This document shows, one piece after another, positions 57,398-64,000 of a stretch of DNA of 64,000 nucleotides. Every line of letters begins with the position of its first letter. Positions within the stretch are counted from its first letter, which is position 1. The DNA comes from Amycolatopsis viridis. Its GTDB lineage: Bacteria; Actinomycetota; Actinomycetes; Mycobacteriales; Pseudonocardiaceae. The translations under genes were made by a program, and so were the position numbers. The DNA is taken from assembly GCF_011758765.1 (NCBI RefSeq), contig NZ_JAANOU010000001.1:372001-436000 (forward strand), given 5' to 3'. Under the pieces are notes generated by a model that saw nothing but the letters and a program-made list of their open reading frames with translations, was not told where the DNA came from and searched no databases.

Positions 57398-58123
57398 GTG
57401 ATTCTCGCCGAGACCGCGACCACGCTCGCTCTGATGCCGAAGTGGTTCAACCCCGAGTACCTGCTGACCCAGTTCGGCGCGTACGTGATCGTCGGGCTGT
57501 GCCTGGTCATCTTCATCGAGAGCAGCATCTTCCCGGTGCTCCCCGGTGACTCGCTGCTGTTCACCGCCGGCCTGTTCGTGGCGCAGGGCTCGATCCACGC
57601 CCCGCTGTGGCTGGTCTGCACCCTGGTGACGATCGCGGCGCTGCTCGGCAACGTGGTCGGCTACCTCATCGGCTGGAAGGCGGGCCCGGCGCTGTTCAAG
57701 CGGCCGGACTCGCGGTTCTTCAAGCAGGAGTACGTCGACAAGACGCACGCCTTCCTGGAGAAGCACGGCCCGAAGGCCGTCGTGCTGGCGCGGTTCGTGC
57801 CGTTCGTGCGCACGTTCATCACGTGGATCGCCGGTGTCGGCCGGATGGACCCGAAGAAGTACTTCACCTACACCGTGATCGGCGGCATCCTGTGGGCCGC
57901 CGGTATCACCGCACTGGGTCACGTGCTCGGCAACATCTCCTTCATCAAGACCAACATCGAGGCCATCTTCATCCTCATCGTGCTGGTCTCGGTGGTGCCG
58001 ATCGTGATCGAGTACGCCAGGAACCGCCGCGAGAAGAAGCTCGCCGCCGCCCGGTCCGCCGCCGCGCCGGCCGCCGAGTCCGACGCCGAGGTCACGCAGC
58101 GGATCCCGCGCGTCGAGCCCTGA
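57398..58123 (+). CDS. DedA-family membrane protein
   Basis: This 241-residue protein has about five helices and re-entrant loops. Markers are IFPVLPGDSLLF and the conserved ARFVPFVRTFITWIAGVGRM with the essential arginine. DedA proteins are implicated in lipid flipping and membrane homeostasis. The C-terminal 40 residues are basic, then Ala-rich, and probably cytoplasmic. A strong terminator follows 12 bp after its stop. Confidence 0.92.
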   Translation: MILAETATTLALMPKWFNPEYLLTQFGAYVIVGLCLVIFIESSIFPVLPGDSLLFTAGLFVAQGSIHAPLWLVCTLVTIAALLGNVVGYLIGWKAGPALFKRPDSRFFKQEYVDKTHAFLEKHGPKAVVLARFVPFVRTFITWIAGVGRMDPKKYFTYTVIGGILWAAGITALGHVLGNISFIKTNIEAIFILIVLVSVVPIVIEYARNRREKKLAAARSAAAPAAESDAEVTQRIPRVEP

Positions 58124-58134
58124 GCACGACCCGG

Positions 58135-58171
58135 AAGGCCGCCGCACGGGAATCGGGTGCGGCGGCCTTTT
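58135..58171 (+). terminator. Intrinsic terminator after the DedA gene
   Basis: AAGGCCGCCGCAC (58135-58147) pairs with GTGCGGCGGCCTT (58157-58169) around a nine-base loop and is followed by more T residues. Confidence 0.85.
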
Positions 58172-58199
58172 CGCGTCTCGGACAGCGCCTCCGGGAGCG

Positions 58200-58394
58200 A
58201 TCGCCGGCAGGCCCCACGATTCAGCGAAACCGCCTGGGCAGTGGCCAGGTGGATGGCGTCGAGCGAGCACAGTCCGGGTGTGCGGCAGCCCGGACCACCT
58301 CGTCGACCTCGTAGCGTGCGATGCGAGCCAACACGGCAGGGACGACGGCGAGGAGTGCCGGCTCGGTCCGCATCAGGGCCCTGGGCAGCTCGAC
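58200..58394 (-). pseudogene. Frameshifted remnant of a PIN-domain (VapC-type) toxin
   Basis: The minus strand reads VELPRALMRTEPALLAVVPA and then LARIARYEVDEVVRAAA, followed in another frame by LCSLDAIHLATAQ. The last motif is the hallmark end of VapC PIN domains (RSLDAIHLATA), and the first part fits the preceding helices. A frameshift near 58270-58285 and loss of the N-terminus (a TAG lies four codons upstream) show it is inactive. No VapB-type antitoxin is visible nearby. Confidence 0.7.
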
Positions 58395-58431
58395 GTTCTT
58401 GTACTACAGCCCGCCGCCGGTCGGCGCGGGC

Positions 58432-59823
58432 TCAGCTCATCGAGAACATCGAGCCCGGGTTGAACAGGTTCTCCGGGTCGAGCGCCTGCTTGATCTGCCG
58501 GTGCACGCGCATCCCGACCGGCCCGATCTCGCGCTCCAGCCACTCCCGCTTGATCTTGCCGACGCCGTGCTCGCCGGTCACCGTGCCGCCCAGCGCCAGT
58601 CCCACCCGCAGGATCTCGTCGAACGCCCGTCGCGCCCGCGCGAACTCGTCCGCCGAGCCGGGCTGGTAGACGATCGTCGGGTGCATGTTGCCGTCGCCGG
58701 CGTGCCCGACCACCGCGATGCGCAGGCCGACCTCCTCGCTGATGCGCTGGCACCCGGCGATCAGCTCGGCGATCCGCGTGCGCGGCACCGAGACGTCGTC
58801 GGTCAGCCACACGCCGTACTGCTCCAGCGCGGTCAGCACCACCCGTCGCGCCTGCATCAGCATGCGGCCCTCCTCGAGGTCGTCGGTGGCGTACACCATC
58901 GTCGCGCCGCTGTCGGCGCAGATCTGCTCGAGCGCGGCGAGTTCCCGGCGCGCCGCCTCGCCGCCCGAGTCGGACTGGCACAGCAGCAGCGCCTGGCACT
59001 CGGATCCGGCGCCGAGGTCGGTCTTCAGGTACGTCTCGGCCGCCTTGATCGAGCTGGCGTCCATGATCTCCATCAGGGACGGCACCAGCCCTTCGCGCAC
59101 GGTGCGCGCCACCGCGGCGCCGGCGGCCTCGGTGGTGTCGAAGCCCGCGACCAGCGTCGCCGGCGCCTGCGGCAACGGCCGCAACGCCAGCGTGGCCTGC
59201 GTGATCACACCGAGCGTGCCCTCGCTGCCCACGAACAGCCGGGCCAGGTCGTACCCGGCGACGCCCTTGACGGTGCGCCGGCCGGTCTTCAGCAGCGACC
59301 CGTCGGCCAGCACGACCTCCAGCCCGAGCACGGAGTCGGTGGTCACGCCGTACTTCACGCAGCACAGGCCGCCGGCGTTGGTGGAGAGGTTGCCGCCGAT
59401 CGTGCACCAGTCGTAGCTGGACGGGTCCGGCGGGTAGAACAGCCCGCGCTTCTCCACCGCGTTGCGGAAGTCGAGGTTGACCACGCCCGGCTGGACCACC
59501 GCGAGCCGGTTCCCCGCGTCGATCTCGACGATCCGGTCCAGCTTGGTCATCACCAGCACCACGCAGCCGTCGATCGCGTTCGCCGCGCCGGACAGCCCGC
59601 TGCCCGCGCCGCGCGGCACGATCGGCACCTTCGCCGCCGCGCAGGCCCGGACCACCGCCTGCACGCCCTCGGTGTCGGAGGGCAGTACCACCGCCAGCGG
59701 CCGCCCGGAGGGGGCCAGCGGCATCATGTCGCGGGCGTAGCTGCCGGTGACGTCGGCGTCCGTCAGAACGGCGTCCCTGCCCAGCTCGGCGCGGAGGGTC
59801 GTCAGCAAAGCGTCGGTGCTCAT
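58432..59823 (-). CDS. FAD-linked oxidase, glycolate oxidase/D-lactate dehydrogenase (GlcD) type
   Basis: This 463-residue flavoprotein has the FAD-binding type 4 domain, with VPRGAGSGLSGAANAIDG and IGGNLSTNAGGLCCVKYG, and the substrate domain ending VTGEHGVGKIKREWL. It oxidises an alpha-hydroxy acid such as glycolate or D-lactate. No iron-sulfur partner gene is adjacent. ATG 59823 is the start. Confidence 0.92.
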   Translation of the reverse strand: MSTDALLTTLRAELGRDAVLTDADVTGSYARDMMPLAPSGRPLAVVLPSDTEGVQAVVRACAAAKVPIVPRGAGSGLSGAANAIDGCVVLVMTKLDRIVEIDAGNRLAVVQPGVVNLDFRNAVEKRGLFYPPDPSSYDWCTIGGNLSTNAGGLCCVKYGVTTDSVLGLEVVLADGSLLKTGRRTVKGVAGYDLARLFVGSEGTLGVITQATLALRPLPQAPATLVAGFDTTEAAGAAVARTVREGLVPSLMEIMDASSIKAAETYLKTDLGAGSECQALLLCQSDSGGEAARRELAALEQICADSGATMVYATDDLEEGRMLMQARRVVLTALEQYGVWLTDDVSVPRTRIAELIAGCQRISEEVGLRIAVVGHAGDGNMHPTIVYQPGSADEFARARRAFDEILRVGLALGGTVTGEHGVGKIKREWLEREIGPVGMRVHRQIKQALDPENLFNPGSMFSMS

Positions 59824-59889
59824 GCATCTATGGTAGTGCGGTCACGTTCGCAGTGCGGAAAAACTTTTCCACCCAGGGCGCGGAAATTC

Positions 59890-59906
59890 AGTTGCCTGTG
59901 GCAACT
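59890..59906. promoter_or_regulatory. MarR-type palindrome 1
   Basis: AGTTGCCTGTGGCAACT has 7-bp arms AGTTGCC/GGCAACT around TGT. It lies between the divergent oxidase and marR starts. It shares the GTTGC/GCAAC half-sites of the second palindrome. Confidence 0.65.
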
Positions 59907-59975
59907 AAAGTGTCATCGACCACAACGGCGTTATTTGACTGGCGCAACCAACTATCCGGGGTGCATCCTTGACGT

Positions 59976-59991
59976 AAGCAACTAGTTGCTT
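59976..59991. promoter_or_regulatory. MarR-type palindrome 2 within the marR promoter
   Basis: AAGCAACTAGTTGCTT is a perfect 16-bp palindrome starting one base after a TTGACG -35-like box (59969-59974). An operator in that spacer is the usual way for MarR to repress its own operon. Confidence 0.7.
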
Positions 59992-60032
59992 CGGTCAATT
60001 AAGACAACCCGCACGAAGAGAGTGATCCGGCC

Positions 60033-60557
60033 ATGCCATCACGCGTCGAGGAAGCGGCCTTCACCGACACCGAGCTCGACATCGCCGACGAGCTCGGCGT
60101 GCAGCTCGTCCGGTTCATGCGCCTGCTCACCAAGGCCAAGTCCCAGGTGGCCAAGCTCGGTCCGGACGGGATCGAGCGCGCGGCGTACGCCATTCTCTTC
60201 CAGCTCGTCCACGACGGGCCGCAGCGCACCAGCAGGCTCGCCGACGCTCTGCACGCCGAGATCTCCACGATCAGCAGGCAGAGCAGCTCGCTGGTCCAGC
60301 ACGGCCTGGTCGAGCGCCTGGCCGACCCGGAGGACGGGCGCGCCTGCCTGCTCGCCCCGACCCAGGAGGGCCTGCGCGTGTTCGAGGAGAACCGCAAGCA
60401 GCGCAACCGCTGGCTCGCCGAGGTGCTCGCGGAGTGGCCGGAGGAGGAACGCCGGGTCCTGAACAAGCTCCTCGACCGGCTCAACACGGGGATCGAAGCG
60501 CACGCTCCACATCTCGCCGACCAGATCTCGGCACGCACCAAGGGGGAAAACGCATGA
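60033..60557 (+). CDS. MarR-family transcriptional regulator
   Basis: This 174-residue protein has the winged helix-turn-helix (TSRLADALHAEISTISRQSS, then the wing with LADPEDGRACLLA) and flanking dimer helices. It is the first gene of a three-gene operon and overlaps the transporter start by four bases (ATGA). Two palindromes upstream fit autoregulation, with relief by a ligand that the transporter probably exports. Confidence 0.92.
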   Translation: MPSRVEEAAFTDTELDIADELGVQLVRFMRLLTKAKSQVAKLGPDGIERAAYAILFQLVHDGPQRTSRLADALHAEISTISRQSSSLVQHGLVERLADPEDGRACLLAPTQEGLRVFEENRKQRNRWLAEVLAEWPEEERRVLNKLLDRLNTGIEAHAPHLADQISARTKGENA

Positions 60558-63193
60558 CACGCGCCTCACGAGAACAACCGGCGCCGATGGGCGGCGCCGT
60601 CGCGGACGAAGGCCCGCGCCTGACCCACAAACAGATCCTGACCATCCTCAGTGGACTCCTGCTGGGGATGTTCCTGGCGGCGCTGGACCAGAACATCGTC
60701 AGCGTCGCGATCGTCCGGATCGCCAACGACCTGCACGGCTTCGACCAGCAGGCGTGGGCGACCACGGCGTACCTGATCACCGCGACCATCGCGACGCCGT
60801 TGTACGGCAAGCTGTCCGACATCTACGGGCGCAAGCCGTTCTACCTGACCGCGATCGCGTTGTTCGTGGTCGGCTCCGCCGCGTGCACGTTCGCCAACTC
60901 GATGTACGAGCTGGCCGCGTTCCGGGCGTTCCAGGGCCTGGGCGCCGGCGGTCTGATGTCGCTCGCCATGACCATCGTCGGCGACGTGGTGCCGGCCCGG
61001 GAACGGGTCAAGTACCAGGGCTACTTCATGATGGTGTTCGGTAGCGCGACCGTGCTCGGCCCGGTGCTGGGCGGCCTGTTCTCCGGCTTCGACACCCTCG
61101 GCGGCCTCGACGGGTGGCGCTGGATCTTCCTGATCAACGTGCCGATCGGCGCGCTCGCGCTGGCGGTCGTGGCGAAGGTGCTGAACGTGCCGCACCAGCG
61201 GCAGGACCACCGCATCGACTGGTTCGGCGCGGGCTCGCTGGCCATCGCCGTGGTGCCGCTGCTGCTGGTCGCCGAGCAGGGCCGCAGCTGGGGCTGGGGC
61301 TCGACGACCTCGGTGATCTGCTACGCCGTCGCCGCGTTCGGCGTCGTGCTGTTCCTGTTCGTCGAGTACGTGATGAAGGACGAGGCGCTCATCCCGCTGC
61401 GGCTGTTCCGCAACTCGACCTTCAGCGTCTCGATCGGTGGCGGCACCCTCGTCGGTATCGGCATGTTCGGGTCGATCAGCATGATCCCGCTGTACTTCCA
61501 GGTCGTGCGGGGTTACTCGCCGACCCAGGCGGGCCTGCTGATGCTGCCGCTGGTCCTGGGCATCATGACCGGCTCGCAGATCTCCGGCCGGATCACCGCG
61601 AAGACCGGGCGGTACAAGATCCTGCCGGTGATCGGCACCGTGCTGATCGCCGCGGGTGCCGCGCTCTACGCGCAGGTGCACTACGACAGCCCGCTGTGGC
61701 AGCCGCTGCTGATCGCGCTGCTCATCGGCCTGGGCCTGGGTGGCTGCATGCAGACGCTGATCATCGCCGCGCAGAACGCCGGCCCGCGCCGCGACATGGG
61801 TGTGTCGACCGCGTCGGCGACGTTCTTCCGGCAGATGGGCGGCACCCTGGGTGTCGCGGTCTTCCTGACCATCCTGTTCAACCTGCTGCCGGGCAAGATC
61901 GCCGACGCGTTCGGCGGCGCGCTCCCGAAGGGCTTCGACCAGGGCCAGCTGGGTGCGCTGCAGGCGGACACCAGCGGGCTGCACAACCTGCCCGACGCGG
62001 TCCGGGTGCCGATCCTGACCGGGTTCACCAACTCGATGCACGGCGTCTTCTACGTCGCCGGTGGCGTGGCCCTGCTGGCCGCGGTGGTGCTGGCGTTCAT
62101 GAAGGAGATCCCGCTCGCCGGTGGTCCCGCCGCCAAGCCCGCGCCGCCGGTCGAGGGTGGCGAGGCCCTGCTGCCTGCCGAGGACGCGCAGGCCACGCAG
62201 GCCACCGCGGAGGACACCTGGGCGGACGCGGACGCCGCGTTCGAGCAGGAGCGCGAACCGGTTCTCGTCGGCGGGAAGCATGCGCTGAGTGAGAACGGGC
62301 ACGGCGAGTACCAGCTCACCGGGCAGACCGCGCCGATCACGAACGCGGTCGCCAGCGCCGGGGAGGAGCAGGCCCTGGGCACCGGCGGGCAGGCCATCAA
62401 CGGCACCGTGCGGCGCCAGGACGGCAGCCCGGTCGGTGGCGCTGCGCTGACCCTGATCGACCAGCGGGGCCGTCAGGTCTCGCGGGCGACCGGTGGTGGC
62501 GACGGCGGCTACCGCATCAGCGCGCCGGGCACCGGCACGTACGTGCTGATCGTGTCCGCGGCCGGGCACCAGCCGCAGGCGGCCAGCGTGGTCGTCGGGG
62601 GCGGGCCGGCCCGGCTGGACCTGACCCTCATCGGCTCGGGCGAGGTGAGCGGCGTGGTCCGGGTTGCGGGCAAGGCTGTGCCGCTGCCGGGCGCCACCGT
62701 GACGCTGACCGACTCGCGCGGTGAAGTCACCGGCGCCGCGATCAGCGACGCTGACGGCGGGTACGTGTTCCGCGGCGTCGGGTCGGGCATCTACACGCTG
62801 GTGGCCAGCGCCGACCGGATGCGCCCGGTCGCGTCCCTGATCAGCGTGCCGGACAGCGGCGTGCTGCACCAGGACATCGAGATCGCGGCGGCTGTGGTGC
62901 TGGCCGGGACCGCCCGGACCGACAGCGGTCGGCCGGTGCCGGACGCGCGGATCACGGTCCTGGACGCCGACGGCAACGTCGCCTCGGTCGCCCGGACGGA
63001 TGAAAACGGCGAGTACGTCGTCACCGATCTGCCGGAAGGTGACTACACCGTCGTCGCCAGCGGGTACCCGCCGGCGACGAGCCAGGTGAACCTGCCGGGT
63101 GGTGGGGACGTCCAGCACGACGTGCGGCTGGGCTACGAGCAGGTGCTCGACCAGCTCGGCGACCCGGCCGGCAGCGGGGCGGAGAGGTCATGA
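60554..63193 (+). CDS. DHA2-type MFS transporter fused to three carboxypeptidase-regulatory-like domains
   Basis: This 879-residue protein has an N-terminal 14-helix DHA2 transporter (about residues 25-525), with ALDQNIVSVAIVRI and the antiporter motif GPVLGGLFSG. A flexible acidic linker (about 525-610) leads to three beta-sandwich repeats of about 70 residues each, starting INGTVRRQDGSPVGG, SGVVRVAGKAVPLPG and LAGTARTDSGRPVPD, with GxYxL/V endings. They match carboxypeptidase-regulatory/Cna-B-like domains. With 14 helices the tail should be cytoplasmic, unusual for such domains. The YceI gene overlaps its stop by four bases and carries one copy of the same domain. Confidence 0.88.
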   Translation: MTRASREQPAPMGGAVADEGPRLTHKQILTILSGLLLGMFLAALDQNIVSVAIVRIANDLHGFDQQAWATTAYLITATIATPLYGKLSDIYGRKPFYLTAIALFVVGSAACTFANSMYELAAFRAFQGLGAGGLMSLAMTIVGDVVPARERVKYQGYFMMVFGSATVLGPVLGGLFSGFDTLGGLDGWRWIFLINVPIGALALAVVAKVLNVPHQRQDHRIDWFGAGSLAIAVVPLLLVAEQGRSWGWGSTTSVICYAVAAFGVVLFLFVEYVMKDEALIPLRLFRNSTFSVSIGGGTLVGIGMFGSISMIPLYFQVVRGYSPTQAGLLMLPLVLGIMTGSQISGRITAKTGRYKILPVIGTVLIAAGAALYAQVHYDSPLWQPLLIALLIGLGLGGCMQTLIIAAQNAGPRRDMGVSTASATFFRQMGGTLGVAVFLTILFNLLPGKIADAFGGALPKGFDQGQLGALQADTSGLHNLPDAVRVPILTGFTNSMHGVFYVAGGVALLAAVVLAFMKEIPLAGGPAAKPAPPVEGGEALLPAEDAQATQATAEDTWADADAAFEQEREPVLVGGKHALSENGHGEYQLTGQTAPITNAVASAGEEQALGTGGQAINGTVRRQDGSPVGGAALTLIDQRGRQVSRATGGGDGGYRISAPGTGTYVLIVSAAGHQPQAASVVVGGGPARLDLTLIGSGEVSGVVRVAGKAVPLPGATVTLTDSRGEVTGAAISDADGGYVFRGVGSGIYTLVASADRMRPVASLISVPDSGVLHQDIEIAAAVVLAGTARTDSGRPVPDARITVLDADGNVASVARTDENGEYVVTDLPEGDYTVVASGYPPATSQVNLPGGGDVQHDVRLGYEQVLDQLGDPAGSGAERS

Positions 63194-64000
63194 GCGGATT
63201 GCGCGCGCAGATCCACACGGCCGAAGGCTGGGCGGTGGAGAACGCGGTCCTGACGGTGACGGACATGAGCGGCCAGCAGGTCGCGCGTGCCGTTGCCGAC
63301 GCCACGGGAGCGGTGGTCACCCCACCGCTGCCCGCGGGCGTCTACACCGCGGTCCTCACCGCCGCCGGGTACGCCCCGCTCGCCCGGACCGCGCAGGTCG
63401 GATCGGACGGTTCGGGTTCGCTCGGCGAGCTGGTGGTGACGCCGATGGCCGGAGCCATCGAGCTGCCGCCGCCCGGTCCGTGGACCATCGACCCGGTGCA
63501 CTCCAGCGCCGTGGCGACGGCCCGGCACCTCGGGATCGCCAGCATCAAGGCCCGGTTCTCCGACATCAGCGGCCGCATCGACATCGCGCGGCCGGCCGAG
63601 CGGTCCCGGGTCGAGGCCGAGATCAAGGCCGCGAGCATCGACACCGGCATCAAGATGCGTGACGACCACCTGCGGTCGCCGGAGTTCCTGGACGTCGAGA
63701 CCCATCCGATGATCGGGTTCGTCAGCACCGGCATGCGGCAGCGCGGCGCGGACACCTGGACCCTCGCCGGTGAGCTGACGCTGCACGGCGAGCGCAAGGC
63801 GATCGAGATGGAGCTGACCTACGGCGGTTACGGACCCGACCCGTGGGGTGGGATGCGCGTGGCGTTCCACGCGGAGACGCAATTGCACCGCAACGATTTC
63901 GCGATCAACTACAACGCGATGGTGCGGGCCGGGGTCGCCGCGATCGGCTCGAACATCAAGATCGAACTCGACATCGAAGCCGTTCAGGGCGAGTCGTTAC
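63190..64000 (+). CDS. YceI-family protein with N-terminal carboxypeptidase-regulatory-like domain (3' end outside window)
   Basis: About 270 codons are visible and the frame is still open at 64000. Residues 1-85 form a carboxypeptidase-regulatory-like beta domain (LRAQIHTAEGWAVENAVLTV, VYTAVLTAAGYAPL), matching the repeats at the end of the transporter. From about residue 97 it is a YceI domain (WTIDPVHSSAVATARHLGI, KMRDDHLRSPEFLDVETHP, ELTLHGERKAIEMEL). YceI proteins have a lipocalin-like barrel that binds isoprenoid-type lipids. There is no signal peptide, so it appears cytoplasmic, on the same side as the transporter tail. ATG 63190 overlaps the transporter stop. Confidence 0.88.
   Translation, partial: MSGLRAQIHTAEGWAVENAVLTVTDMSGQQVARAVADATGAVVTPPLPAGVYTAVLTAAGYAPLARTAQVGSDGSGSLGELVVTPMAGAIELPPPGPWTIDPVHSSAVATARHLGIASIKARFSDISGRIDIARPAERSRVEAEIKAASIDTGIKMRDDHLRSPEFLDVETHPMIGFVSTGMRQRGADTWTLAGELTLHGERKAIEMELTYGGYGPDPWGGMRVAFHAETQLHRNDFAINYNAMVRAGVAAIGSNIKIELDIEAVQGESL

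Noticed and set aside
58327-58337. Single GCCAACACGGC like the 21-bp repeat core
   Set aside because: It is isolated, without neighbours at 21-bp spacing, and falls inside the PIN-domain remnant; probably chance.

Overview
The window is GC-rich (estimated near 72% by eye) and densely coded. It looks like a chromosomal segment of an actinomycete, most likely family Pseudonocardiaceae (Amycolatopsis-like). Support: GTG starts and GTGA/ATGA overlaps throughout, F420-type enzymes, an EspG/PE/PPE-like type VII secretion (ESX) substrate operon, SigE-family ECF sigma factors, a DasR-type site at nagA, and DUF3151 near fba. The genus is an inference; no rRNA or tRNA gene was recognised.

Positions 1-33,000: purine genes purL, purQ, purS, purB, purD and purA all lie on the minus strand but are scattered among unrelated genes: a heterodimeric ABC exporter, an L,D-transpeptidase, an aldehyde dehydrogenase, a WYL regulator, an ECF sigma/membrane-protein pair, a threonine aldolase, an aminotransferase, an ESX substrate operon ending in a WXG-transglycosylase fusion, a glycerophosphodiesterase, a DHA2 transporter, a CPA1 antiporter and an OsmC protein. 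Two arrays of the same 21-bp repeat sit at about 6.1-6.65 kb (blocks alternating in orientation) and 19.86-20.17 kb (one orientation).

Positions 33,000-46,500: a complete dipeptide/oligopeptide ABC importer (binding lipoprotein, two permeases, one ATPase with two nucleotide-binding domains); an Abi/HEPN gene with a terminator-ended possible small RNA, lying between imperfect direct repeats; a FAD oxidoreductase with a TetR regulator; then DUF3151, a 27-residue membrane peptide, a polytopic membrane protein and fba.

Positions 46,500-64,000: an aldo/keto reductase, a three-gene roadblock operon behind a long AT-richer leader, a WYL regulator followed by a dehalogenase-like hydrolase and a transporter, an SDR/PPOX operon, a SigE-family sigma factor followed by nagA with a DasR-like site, a DedA protein, a glycolate/lactate oxidase, and a MarR-MFS-YceI operon. 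In that operon the transporter carries a tail of three carboxypeptidase-regulatory-like domains and the YceI protein begins with another.

Three gene remnants are visible: an ECF sigma factor with an internal deletion, a likely LLM-class oxidoreductase and a PIN/VapC toxin. The observations that best merit follow-up are the orientation-switching 21-bp arrays, the repeat-flanked Abi segment, the MarR-MFS-YceI operon, the orphan ESX transglycosylase operon and the ABC exporter whose two subunits have complementary dead motifs.
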